From positions 105,330,102-105,394,101 of the forward strand of contig NC_081861.1 in assembly GCF_963259705.1 (NCBI RefSeq): a stretch of DNA of 64,000 bases, read 5' to 3'. The notes under the pieces are model-generated. The model was not told the origin of the DNA, searched no databases, and saw only the letters and a list, made by a program, of their open reading frames with translations. Positions 34,961 through 45,665 of this stretch are shown here, piece after piece; the first letter of the stretch is position 1, and every line of letters starts with the position of its first letter. This DNA is from Myotis daubentonii (lineage: Eukaryota; Chordata; Mammalia; Chiroptera; Vespertilionidae). A program made the translations under genes and the position numbers.

Positions 34961-37296
34961 TTTTAAAAATTAAATCTTTATTGTTCAGATTATTACAGTT
35001 GTTCCTCTTTTTTCCCCCATAGCTCCCCTCCACCCAGTTCCCACCCCATCCTCTGCCCTTACCCCCCGCCCACTGTTCTAATCCATAGGTATATGATTTT
35101 TGTCCAGTCTCTTCCTGCACCCCCCACACCACTTTCCCCCTGAGAATTGTCAGTCCACTCCCTTTCTATGTCCCTTATTCTATTATATTCACCAGTTTAT
35201 TCTGATCATCAGATTTTTTATTCACTTGATTTTTAGGTTCATTTGATAGATATGTACTTGTTCATAATTTGTATCTTTACCTTTTTCTTCTTCTTCCTCT
35301 TCTTCAAGAATACCTTTCGGCATTTCATATAATACTGGTTTGGTGGTGATGAACTCCTTTAGCTTTTTCTCATCTGTGAAGCTTTTTATCTGACCTTCAA
35401 TTCTGAATGATAACTTTGCTGGGTAAAGTAATCTTGGTTGTAGGTTCTTGGTATTCATCACTTTGAATATTTCTTGCCACTCCCTTCTGGAATCCATAGT
35501 TTCTGTTGAGAAATCAGCTGACAGTCGTATGGGTACTCTCTTGTAGGTAACTGAGTTTATTGCTCTTGCTGCTTTTAAGATTCTCTCTTTGTCTTTTGCT
35601 CTTGGCATTTTAATGATGATGTGTCTTGGTGTGGTCCTCTTTGGATTCCTTTTGTTTGGGGTTCTCTGCGCTTCCTGGACTTGTAAATCTATTTCTTTCA
35701 CCAGGTAGGGGAAATTTTCTGTTATTATTTCTTCAAATAGGTTTTCAATATCTTTCTCTCTTCTTCTGGCACCCCTATAATTTGGATGTTGGTTCGCTTG
35801 AAGTTGTCCCAGAGGCTCCTTACATTATCTTCATATTTTTGGATTCTTTTTGCTTTTCTGGTTGGGTATTTTTTACTGCTTCGTATTTCAAACCTTTGAC
35901 TTGATTCTTACGATCCTCTAGTCTGCTATTGGATCTCTGTATAATATTCTTTATTTCAGTCAGTTTATGCTTAATTTCTATTTGGTCATTTTTCATATCC
36001 TCGAGGGTCTCATTAGATTTCTTGAGGGTCTCACTAAATTTATCTGAGGTTTCTAGAAAATTCTTGAAAAACCTTAAAAGTGTGGTTTTGAACTCTGTAT
36101 CCAGTGGTTTGCTTTCCTCCATTTCTGTCATTTGTGACCTGTTTCTTTGTCTCCACGTTTTGGCTGCTTCCCTGTGTTTATAGGGTGGCTTTCTGTGCTA
36201 GTTGTCCTATAGGGCCCAGTAGCTCAGCCTCCCCAATTACCTGAGGTGGACACTCTTGGTGCACCCTCTTGTGGGCTGTGTGCACAGTCTTGCTGTAGTT
36301 AAGCCTTGATTGTAGTTGGTATCACTGGGAGGAATTGGCCTCCAGGCCAATTGGCTGTGAGAGTCAGCTGTGTCTATGGTGGGAGAACTTCTGTACTGGA
36401 GACACCCTTATGGGGCAAGACTTGCTTCAGTGGGGCTTTGGTGCTCTCTGAGTCTGCCCCCTGAGTGTGTCCCTTATGGATCTGAGGAGTTGTAATCTGG
36501 ATGGTCCCAATCTGACCACTGGGTACACTGGCTCTTGGATCTCTTAGGAGGTGCTAATTTAGCCTCTGCCTGAGGCTACCCAGCAGGAGCTATGGAGACA
36601 TCTGCAGATTTCTCTTCTTTGTTTGGGATTTGGAGGTGCCCAGATGAGGCCCACCTGTGAGGCAATGCAAGCTGCTGTGGGGCCTTGGGCCTTCTTTTGG
36701 AAGTTCTGGGTCTCTCTGACCCAGCTGCAGTTTTTTAGGTAATTTTAGGTTGCAAAGGGCCAGGTCATTCATATGCAAAAGCCACTGTGCACAGCTTGGA
36801 CAGCGCGGGGTCTCAGGGAATCAACAGGGTAGAGCAAACAGCTATGGCTGATCCTCAGTCCTGCCCTAAGAGGCCCAGGGTCTTAGTGTCTGCTTGGTAA
36901 TCGCTGCAAGCACGTCTGAGAGAAAGCCGCCCTCGAGTTCCGCCTGATGCCAGACAGTCCAGTTTCTCCCTGTATGAGTGTGGGTCCCCAGAGACTTGCC
37001 CAGAACTGTGTTCAGAGCAGTTGGGGGCCTGTGTCTCCCTCCAGATTGAAAAGACAACCGTGTCCTCAGTTGCCAGCCCTTTCCGCTTCTGTACCTCTGC
37101 ACCTCTGCACTTTACTTCCACACCTCCTCTGAGTCTCAGTGTGCTTTTCTCTTTCCTCCTAGTTGTAGAATTTCCACTCAGCCAGCCTTCCTGTGGTTCT
37201 GGATGATGTCCATTTTGTCTTTTAGTTGTATTTTTGAAGTGGCTGTGTGAGGTAGCAATTTCCGGTGTTTACCTATGCTGCCATCTTGGTTTCTTC
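34961..37296 (-). mobile_element. HAL1 (half-L1, ORF1 only)
   Basis: An exact 16-bp duplication CACCATTTTTATTCTT (34945-34960, 37297-37312) defines a single insertion. In minus-strand order: a 5' start GAAACCAAGATGGCAGCATA, a 5'UTR of about 1.1 kb, one L1-type ORF1, then a G-rich 3'UTR and A-rich tail straight after. There is no ORF2 between ORF1 and the tail, and the insertion edges show this is the element's own structure. That is the definition of HAL1, which depends on L1 machinery. A plus-strand relative lies at 46203-48153. Confidence 0.9.
35222..36160 (-). pseudogene. HAL1 ORF1 (broken)
   Basis: The N-terminal part (36131-35820) has a coiled-coil-like stretch (SDKFSETLKKSNETLEDMKN) and DRKNQVKGLKYEAVKNTQ; the C-terminal part (35701-35222) has EIDLQVQEAQRTPNKRNPKR, RHIIIKMPRAKDKERILKAA, IRLSADFSTETMDSRREWQE and LLYPAKLSFRIEGQIKSFTD. 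The two parts are in different frames, so one or more indels lie in the RRM region. The likely start codon (ATG in the 46.9 kb copy) reads ACG here. The stop after KGIL is lost, adding a run of glutamates. In L1, ORF1p is a trimeric RNA-binding chaperone. Confidence 0.85.
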
Positions 37297-37312
37297 CACC
37301 ATTTTTATTCTT

Positions 37313-38240
37313 TATGCCTATGTTCCTTCTTCCCTTCCTTTGTCTTCAGTTTTTTAGCAGACCCTTTATCATTTCTTGCATTGCTTGTTTGGTGGTAATA
37401 AACTCCCTTAGTCCTTTTTCTTTCTTGTCTGTGAAACTCCTGATTTCACCCTCAACTTTGATTCATAGCCTTACTTGGTACAGTATTCTGAGATTCAGAC
37501 CCTTGCTTTGCATGACTTTGTATATTTCATTCCATTCCCTTCTGGCCTGATGTGTTTCTGTTGAGAAATCAGTCAATAGTCTGATGGGAGATCCCTTGTA
37601 GGTAAATTTCTGTCTCTCTCGCAGCCTTTAAGATTCTTACTTTCTTCTTGTTGTTTGTCAATTTAATTACTAGTATAATATGTCTTGGTGTTGGTCTTTT
37701 GGGGTTCATCTTGTTTGGGACTGTGAGTTTCTTGGACTTGTGTGAGTTTTTTCTTCCCAATATCAGTGAAGGTTTCTGTGATTATTTCTTCAAACAGGTT
37801 TTTTATTCCTTGCTCAGTTTCCTCCTCTTCTGGGTCCCCTATTATGCAGATGTTGTTTTGTTTTGTGTTGTCCCAATTTTTCCTTAGGCTCTCCTCCTGT
37901 TTTTTAAGTTTTTTTCCTAGATGCTGCTCTGCCTGGGTATTTTTCCTATCTTGTCTTGTAGCTCGCTGATGCTGTCCTCCGATTTTTCTAGTGTACTGTT
38001 GATGCTTTCTATTGAGCTCTTTATTGCAGAGATGTCATTTTCCATTTCTTCTTGATTCTTCTTCATTTCACCTTGGTTCTTACACATATTGTTGATTTTG
38101 TGTTCCATCCTTCTCAGCATCCTTATGACCATTGCTCTAAATTATTTCTCTGATATATTGCTTGCCTCTATTTTGTTTACTTCCTTTTCTGTTAATTCCT
38201 CCTTTTCTTTCATATGCAGGCTGTTTCTTTGTCTCCCCAT
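37313..38240 (-). pseudogene. L1 ORF1 of the host L1 (broken)
   Basis: Minus-strand fragments: a coiled coil (38132-37917; NQGEMKKNQEEMENDISAIK, LEKSEDSISELQDKIGKI) and a piece of the RNA-binding half (NKMNPKRPTPRHIILVIKLT, VRILKAARE). Frames are interrupted. Its sequence differs clearly from HAL1 ORF1 in the same locus, so the two elements are distinct lineages. Confidence 0.82.
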
Positions 38241-39151
38241 GATTGCTCCTCTCAGTGTCTGGTTATGTAGCACTCTCTCTCCTGCGTTGACTCAAAGGCA
38301 CAAAATACAACACAGCAAGGCACAATGCACAGGGCACCAAATGTAAATGTATTCACAATACTAATAACCCCAAATAAAGGTGACCACCAGAGAAAAGAGA
38401 ATTAGGGGATAGAAAAGAGTGCAAAAATGATATTGAGAAAAGGAAAAAATGTAAGAGAGAAAAGAAAAAGAAGAAAAAGGAGGGGAAAATATATGTATAT
38501 GGGGAGAAAACTCTAAACAAACAACAACTAATCCAAAAAATGCAAACAACATACACCCAAACAAAAAACACCCAGATGAATCTTTCTCTAGGTGACATCT
38601 GACATTCCATCCATGGATTGCCTCACCATCTGTGTTTAATTAGCTAATTCTGAGTGGGTGTTGTTCAATTCAGCTGTTCCTGCTATCTGCTCTGTGAGAA
38701 GGTGCAGGGCCCATCTGCATATTCGGCGCCACTTTGTCCCCCCCTGGACAGACTTTTTTGTGCCTGTGGTCAGGGAGGCTGGAATCTTGGTGTTTATGGG
38801 TTAGCAGCTGAGGCAGCTAGTCCCTGGGCATTGTGGTTGTAGGGTCCCAGGAGGTATCTGAGGTCTCCCCAGTTGAAGGTAAGGCTGGGCTTCCAATCAC
38901 AGCCGGTCTCCCCTTGAAGATGGCGTGGTCTCTGTGGCAGAGCCAGCCACTCCAGGAGAGACTTCAGCAGTATTAGAGGCTGCCTGGCCAGGGGAGCCTG
39001 GTCTTCCAGTCCCCAACAGTCCTGTGGAATATATCTTTCCATCACTCACAAATACAGATACTCCCTGCATGTCCACACACTTTCCTTTTGCTCTCTCACT
39101 CACACATTATATTGCAGCCTGCTGTCCCATTGGCAGCCATCTTGGATCCTC
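38241..39151 (-). promoter_or_regulatory. L1 5'UTR
   Basis: Sequence between ORF1 and the 5' end. The minus strand starts GATCCAAGATGGCTGCCAAT; a CCAAGATGGC core near the 5' end is the usual YY1-type site of L1 promoters. An A-rich/T-rich patch lies at 38370-38580. Confidence 0.75.
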
Positions 39152-39370
39152 AGTGATAATCTTTTATATGAAAGTTGACATTATATTACAAGCCTTGATG
39201 TTTTTATAATTAAGGCAACGTTATCCACTTTAACAGTCTAAAACTAGTGAATTATATATTAACTTATAAAGAAGTTTCTTGTAAATGACAAAATTTCACA
39301 CAATATTAATATCAAGATTCTTAAAATATCATACATTTGGGATGGAAACACATTTATTTTATTATTCACA

Positions 39371-39815
39371 CTAGAGGCCCAGTGCACAAAATTTGTACAT
39401 GGGGGGATCACCTCAGCCTGGCCTGCACCCTTTCGCAATCCAGGACCCCTCGGGGATGTCCAACTGTGGGATCGGGTCTAAATGGGAGAGTCTGACATGC
39501 CTCTTGCAATCTGGGACCACAGGCTCCTAACTGCTCACATGCCTGCCTGTTTGAGCACCCCTAACTGCCTCTGCCTGCCTGCCTGATTGTCCCTAACCAC
39601 TTTCCTGCCTGCCTCATCACCTCTAACCACTCACCTGCCTGCCTGATCACCCCTAACTGCTCACTTGACTGCCTGATCACCCCTAACTGCCTCTGCCTGT
39701 CTGCCTGATTGCCCCTAACCTCAGCTCCCACCACTGTGGTTTTATCTGGAAGGACGTCCGAAAGGTCGTGTGGCTATCTGTTCTAATTAACATATTACAC
39801 TTTTATTATTATAGA
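39371..39815 (-). mobile_element. HeliBat-type Helitron with internal minisatellite
   Basis: The plus strand begins CTAGAGGCCCAGTGCACAAA after A and ends CACTTTTATTATTATAGA before T, which is TCTATAATAATAAAAGTG on the minus strand. The middle is occupied by a tandem repeat (next entry). No protein is encoded. Confidence 0.9.
39520..39725. repeat. Minisatellite in the Helitron
   Basis: Roughly six to seven imperfect units of about 30 bases built on CTGCCTGCCTGATCACCCCT and AACCACTC. Confidence 0.82.
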
Positions 39816-40085
39816 TTATTACAGATGTCCCACATTTTTCCACTTTTATCCACCCCCCTACCCAGACCTCACTTTCTCCTACATCTGGATGTAAACACAT
39901 TGTTGTCTGTATCCATGGGGTATGCATATATGTTTTTTGGCTATTCTCCTTACTTTCTTTTACCTTGCCCTCCCCCCAACCCACCACCACACACACACAT
40001 ATACACACCTCCACTCTGACATCTTGATATCTGTAAGTCTGTACCATGTACCCATGACTCTGGTTATATTTTGTTTGTCAGGGTG

Positions 40086-40135
40086 TTTTTTGTTTTGTTT
40101 TGTTTTGTTTTGTTTTGTTTTGTTTTTGTTGTTGT
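40086..40135. repeat. (TTTTG)n repeat
   Basis: About eight TTTTG units followed by TTG units. Confidence 0.93.
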
Positions 40136-40306
40136 TCATTAGATTCCACAAGTAAATAAGACCATATGGTATTTGTCTTTCTCTGACTGGTTTATTTTGC
40201 TTAGCATTATAATCTCCAAGTCCATCCATGCTATCACAAATGGTAAGAGTGCCTTCCTTTTTACAACTGCATACTATTCCATTGTGTAAATGTACCACAG
40301 CAATTT

Positions 40307-40334
40307 TGTTTGTTTGTTTAAAGTATTACATATA
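40307..40334 (-). mobile_element. 28-bp L1 tail micro-insertion
   Basis: GTTTGTTTGTTTAAAGTATT then ACATATA lies between GTACCACAGCAATTT (40292-40306) and GTACCACAGCATTTT (40335-40349). Inverted, it is the terminal L1 TATATGTAATACTTTAAAC plus tail. It interrupts the older L1. Confidence 0.75.
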
Positions 40335-42693
40335 GTACCACAGCATTTTTATCCACTGATCTACCACTTGGGCTGTTTCCAGATTTTACCTATTGTCAAT
40401 AATGCTTCTATGAACATTGTGGTATATATAGTCTTTGTGATTGGTGTTTTGTGATTCTTAGGATATATTCCCAGAAATGAGATTGCTGGGTCAAAAGGCA
40501 GTTCCATTTATATTTTTTTTTGAGGAAACTCCATATCATTTTCTACAGTGGCTGCACCAGTCTGAATTCCCACCAACAGTTATGTTTTCTCCACATCCTT
40601 GCCAGTACTTGTTGTTTGTTGATTTACTGATGATGATGACAGCCATTCTGGTGTGAAGTGATAGCTCATTGTGGTTTTAATTTGCATCTCTCTGATGTAT
40701 AGTTCTGTTGAGCATTTTTTCATAAGTCTACTGGCTATCTGTGTGCCCTCTTTGAAGAAGTGCCTGATAAGGGGTTAATCTCCAAAATATATAAAAAAAT
40801 TATACAACTCAATTTGAGGAGGACAAACAACCCAATTTAAAAAATAGCCAGAGGACCTGAATACACACTTCTCCAAAGAGGACATATACAGATGGCCATT
40901 AGTCATATGAAAAAATATTTAATGTCACTAATCATCAGAGATATGGAAATAAATTTAATGTTTTCCTTTATGGAATAATAATAATTTGTAGATCCTACAG
41001 AGGGCTGGAAGCTGCATCCACTTGCTCCTAGCCCTAAACTGCATTTACAGCTAGATTACAGAACAATCAACTTGAAAAACCAATTGAAGGATAACTGATC
41101 TGAAATATTATAACCATTGAGTACTGAATAATCCACTTAGTGACTGGTAAGACAGGCAGAAAGGGAGAACTCCCTCACACAGATGCAAGGGCATCTGAGA
41201 AGCCACTGCAGAACTCCCTCCATTTAGGAGAGTGGAGTCTCAACCACATGAAGAGATCCCCCACACAGAGCAACACAAACTGAAGAGGAGCCTGCAAAGA
41301 ATCTGACAGTGGGAACCAGTGGGGATACTGTCTACCTTGGAGATTTGGAAAGTAGCATCATAGGGAAGGAGCACTCTTACTATAACAGCACCAGCCTGGG
41401 GAGTTCACTCTGGACCCTGACTGCTGGAGTGGCCACACTGCTATACTCAGGTTTTGCAGAGAGGTCTTCAGGCTACACCCAGCAATGACTTTAAGGGACC
41501 CTCTATTTTCTGGAAAAGTTTTGTGGCAAGATCCATACAGTGACTAAATTGTGGGTCTTGGGAAAGAAACAATCTTTCTCACTTCAAATGCACAGTCAGG
41601 GCCACTCCTCCCATCTGTTGAATTGCTCAGTCTGCCTGTCCTGCTGTGTTCCTGGGCACAGGGAAGTGGCACAGAGCTTGGATTTTTTGACTCTCATGCT
41701 GGGTTTGGTGGCACAGAGGAACCAGACTTTCAGACCATCCTGCTGGGTTTGGAGCCTGAGTAGAGCAGGGACTTTTTGCTCCACCCTGCTTAGACCAGAC
41801 ATGAAGAAAGATTGAAGTGCAATGCAGGGATGACTTTCAGCCTATACTGCTTGGTTCTGTGGCATAGTGGTGCCAAGGAGCAGCTCAGAACCGTGTTTTT
41901 TTATTGTCTCCTGGAAAGGCTTCTATCCAGGAGCCAGACAGGCAAGTGCTGAGCTCAGTGGCTGCATTGCAGGGAGACAAATCCAAGATCCCCTGGGAGT
42001 TCAACCTTTGCTACACTAGGAAGAAAAAGAAGTGCCTGCCCCAATCCTACAGGTTGTGGGCACCACCCCAAGAAGAGACTGTTTCTATCAACCCTGCCAA
42101 GTCCCAGATACCACCATTGGGTGCAGTTTTGTGAAGGGAAGGGAAAGCGGCTCAGAGCAGAAGCATTCAAAGTGTGAGACCCTTACAGGGTATTATTTGG
42201 GACCAATATGAAGTGCTTGGCCTCTTCCTGAGGGCTGGGCTGGCTTTATTTCCAATGGGAGACTCTTTTGCTCTATCCCCTAAGGCTGTGGTGGCTGATT
42301 TTGTTCCTGCAGAGAATATGGCTGGGTGTATCCAACCTGACCCAACAGAGAGCTCCTCCAGGGGGAACTAGAGTTGGGGATTCTAGCAGAGACTGAGGGA
42401 TTTTTCTTTGAAGCAGGGACTACTTTCCTCTCATTGAGTGCCTGACTGTATGATCCCCAAGTAAAGGACCTATTAGCCATATATTGGCTTGCAGGGGTAC
42501 ATCCTACAGTCTGTCTTCAAAAGGCTCTGGAGGCAGACCAGGTAACCTCAAAGGGGAGGCAGAGTAGCTGATAGGTGAAGGCAACCTTAAGGGTCCTTGG
42601 TCCTTTAACAGATCTGCCCCCAGCTCTAAGCTAGAGGAAGCCAACCCTTTTATACAGCCTGGCCCCTTCTATGCATGAACAGATCCTGTAGAC

Positions 42694-42905
42694 CAGTAGT
42701 TCTCAACCAGTGGGTCATGACCCCTTTGGCGGTCGAACGACCCTTTCACAGGGGTCGCCTAAGACCATCCTGCATATCAGATATTTACATGACAATTCAT
42801 AACAGTAGCAACATTACAGTTATGAATTAGCAACGAAAATAATTTTATGGTTGGGTCACAACATGAGGAACTGTAATTAAAGGACTAGAAGGTTGAGAAC
42901 CACTG
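42694..42905. mobile_element. SPIN-type nonautonomous hAT
   Basis: Ends CAGTAGTTCTCAACCAGTGG and GGTTGAGAACCACTG; internal CCCTTTGGCGGTCGAACGAC, CACAGGGGTCGCCTAAGACC, AACGAAAATAATTTTATGGT. An exact 8-bp duplication CTGTAGAC lies at 42686-42693 and 42906-42913. This is the SPIN (Space Invaders) family, reported to have entered several tetrapod lineages, including vespertilionid bats, by horizontal transfer. Confidence 0.95.
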
Positions 42906-43619
42906 CTGTAGACCCACACACAGTGAACAGCATGGTAGCTCGAGACAGGTAGTCCAAGTCTGGTTACACACAACGTCTGACAGACACTTGTACCTGACCA
43001 TACCCAAGTGGATCCAGAACCAACATAACCAGTGGTGGGCGTCAGACCACACCAGAGCTCGACCCAACAAAACACATTAAGTGGAACAACCAATGGGGGA
43101 TACTGGCACGCATCTTAGTTTGCTGGGAACAACACTGCCTGGGGGCAGGAAGACCCTACAAAGTGTGTCATACTCAGTCATCAAAGTTTACCCTTATAGT
43201 CACCCATACTGAAAAGTTATCTCCACTCATGAAAGGGTCAACAGCAATCAAGCCTCACCTACAACAGGGGGTGAACATAAACCACAAGAAACCTTCCTGG
43301 AGCACAGAGCTCAGGTGACCTGGAAGATTGTGCCACTGAGCCCAACTAAAGACCTCCAGACTACACCTGTACAGCAGTTTACAAACCATGATCAGGTGAA
43401 ACTTCACAGTCAGCCAGCTTGAGGGGCAATCCCACCCACGGACTGGCTAATAAAAACTAAGGACCAATTACAACAGAAGGGCCCACATAACCCATACAAA
43501 GGACGTTCCTAAATCACCCATCTCAAGAGATCAAAGAGATGGCACCACTGGGACCCACAGAACACCTACTACATAAAGCCACCAGATGAAGACTGGGAGT
43601 CATAGCAACTCTGTCCAAT

Positions 43620-43850
43620 AAACAGAGACATCAAAACATTGAACAGATTGTCAAACCTCAGAAGGAAGGCAGGGGAGAGTGTTTGTGGGGGGTGGGGGAG
43701 ATCAAGCAATGAACTCATATGTGTATAAGAATAACCCATAGACAAAGACAGTGGGTGGTGAAGGCCTGGGGGGAAGGGGAGAGAGAGAAATGGGGAGAAA
43801 AAAGACATATGTAATACTTTTAACAATAAATATTTTTTAAAAAAAGGGTA
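43620..43850 (+). mobile_element. Short L1 3' end
   Basis: ACAGAGACATCAAAACATTG, GTCAAACCTCAGAAGGAAGG, a G-rich stretch, AAGACATATGTAATACTTTT and an A-rich tail: the L1 3'UTR. L1 5'UTR/ORF1 sequence resumes right after, so it looks like a separate insertion. I could not find a convincing duplication; a deletion joining 5'UTR to 3'UTR is an alternative. Confidence 0.7.
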
Positions 43851-43950
43851 AATACAAACACAAAGAGACAGCCAAAATAGGGAGACAAAGAAACAGGCCA
43901 AATGAAGAGCAGGAGGGATCTCTAGAAAAAGAGCTAATGAAATGGAAGAA

Positions 43951-44462
43951 AGAATATTATCAGATGTATAGTTCATAATAATGGTTATATTGATGCTCAA
44001 GAAACTTAGAACCAAAACAAAATGAAAAGTGACGTAGAAACTATAAAAAATAACAAGTCAGAATTGAAGAATACCATATCTGATATCAAAAATACACTGG
44101 AAGTAATACACATTAGGTTGGATGAAGCAAGGATTAAAACAGCGATTTGGAAGACAAGGTCGAAAAAACACCCAATTAGATCAGCAAGAACAAAAATGAG
44201 GGTTGTTTAAAGGAACTTTGGGACAATATGAAATAAAAACATCCTCATCAAAAGGGTACAAGAAAAAGAAGAAACTGAGCGAGGGAAAGATAACCTATTT
44301 GAAGAAGTAACAGCAGAAATTTTTTCTAACCTGGTGAAGGAATAAGTCAAACAAGTTCAGGAAGCTCAGAGAGTTCCAATCAAGATGTACCCCAACAGAC
44401 CCATACCAATGCACATCATTGTTAAAATGGCAAAGCTAAAAGACATGTTAATAAACAAAGAA
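43951..44462 (+). pseudogene. L1 ORF1 N-terminal and middle remnant
   Basis: A coiled-coil-like piece (KSDVETIKNNKSELKNTISD, EVIHIRLDEARIKTAIWKTR) followed, in other frames, by the region ending PIPMHIIVKMAKLKD. There are stops between them. Confidence 0.75.
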
Positions 44463-45059
44463 AGATTTACCAGTGAGATCAAAGAAGAAATAAAAATATT
44501 ACTTAGAAAAAAATTAAAATAAATACACATCAAACCAAAAGTTATGTGACACAATGAAAACAGTCCTGAGAGGGAAATTCTTAGCACTACAGGCAATGTA
44601 GCAGGATACAAAATTAACTCCAAGAAATCTATGGCATTTTTATACAATATAGTGAACTTACACAAAAAGAGATTAAAAAAAAAATCCCATTTTCCATTGC
44701 ATACACATACACACACAAAAATTAAGATACCTAGGAATAAACTTAACTAAGGAGGCAAAAGAACTGTACTCAGAAAACTACAGGACACTGAAAAAAGAGA
44801 TAGAGGAAGACATAAACAAATGGAAGAACATGCTGTGTTCATGGATTGGTAGAATCAACATCATTAAAATGTCCATACTACCCAAAGCAATCTATAGATT
44901 CAATGCACTCCCTATTAAAATACCAAAGGCATATTTCACAGACCTAGAAGAAAGTCTCCAAAAATTGATCTGCAATAAAAATAAATGGTGTTAGGAAAAT
45001 TGGACAGATACATGCAAAAAATAAATAAATAAATAAAAATAAAATTTAAAAAAAAGAAA

Positions 45060-45665
45060 GAAGAAACCATCAACAAAACAACAAGAAAGTCCACTGCATG
45101 GGAGAACATATTTACCAATGTTATCACCGATAAGGGTTTAATCTTCAACATCTATAGGGAACTCATACTACTTAACAAAAGGAAGATAAACAATCCAATC
45201 AAAAAATGGGCAAAAGACCTAAATAGACACTTTTCAAAAGAGGACATTCAGAAAGCCAAGAGACACATGAAAACATGTTTAAAGTCACTAATCATCTGAG
45301 AAATGCAAATCAAAACAACAATGAGGTACCATCTCACTCCTGTCAGAATGGCTATCATCAACAAATCAACAAATAGCAAGTGCTGGAGAGAATGTGGAGA
45401 AAAAGGAACCCTCCTGAACTGCTGGTGAGAATTCAGATTGGTGCAGCCACTATGCAAGACAGTATGGAGTTTCCTCAAAAAGTTAAAAATGGAACTCCCA
45501 TTTGACCCAGTGATCCCACTTCTAGGAATATATCCCAAGAAACCAGAAACACCAATCAGAAAGGATATGTGCACCCCTATGTTCATAGCAGCACAATTTA
45601 CCATAGCTAAGAATTGGGAACAGCCTAAGTGCCCATCAGCAGATGAATGGATTAGAAAACTGTAG
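45060..45665 (+). pseudogene. L1 ORF2 C-terminal remnant
   Basis: From [22 protein letters not shown] sequence through [21 protein letters not shown] sequence, then an open piece with [40 protein letters not shown] and [11 protein letters not shown], ending at 45665. One frame change separates the two parts near 45430. Confidence 0.82.

Larger units (their letters stand above)
27082..39151 (-). mobile_element. Full-length L1 carrying five nested insertions
   Basis: The 3' end is at 27082 (antisense 3'UTR with ATGTCTCCTTTTACCTCAAT) and the 5' end at about 39151 (minus strand starts GATCCAAGATGGCTGCCAAT). The duplication AGTGATAATTTT at 27070-27081 and AGTGATAATCTT at 39152-39163 shows one insertion event. 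Removing the mariner, nhAT, Tigger-like, ERV and HAL1 segments leaves about 5.9 kb, the normal size of a mammalian L1 with 5'UTR, ORF1, ORF2 and 3'UTR. Reading frames are broken throughout, so it is inactive. It was the platform for later insertions and is older than all of them. Confidence 0.92.
39816..40965 (-). mobile_element. Old L1 3' end with inverted 5' segment
   Basis: 39816-40765 is antisense L1 (3'UTR, then ORF2 end: CATTGTGTAAATGTACCACA, GAGATTGCTGGGTCAAAAGG, TTTGCATCTCTCTGATG). From about 40766 the strand flips: GATAAGGGGTTAATCTCCAA, AAATAGCCAGAGGACCTGAA, CTAATCATCAGAGATATGGA read forward. This join is the form left by twin priming. The flipped part repeats about 130 bases of the same ORF2 region. 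Confidence 0.8.

Noticed and set aside
34961..37296. 5' part of the surrounding L1
   Set aside because: The 16-bp duplication at its edges, its own A-rich tail, and a second, different ORF1 further out (37313-38240) show it is a separate HAL1.
39520..39725. CRISPR-like array
   Set aside because: A head-to-tail minisatellite in a Helitron; no spacers.
43569..44015. 148-codon minus-strand frame
   Set aside because: Antisense of the L1 3'UTR and ORF1; its Leu/Ser-rich content comes from purine-rich L1 sense sequence.
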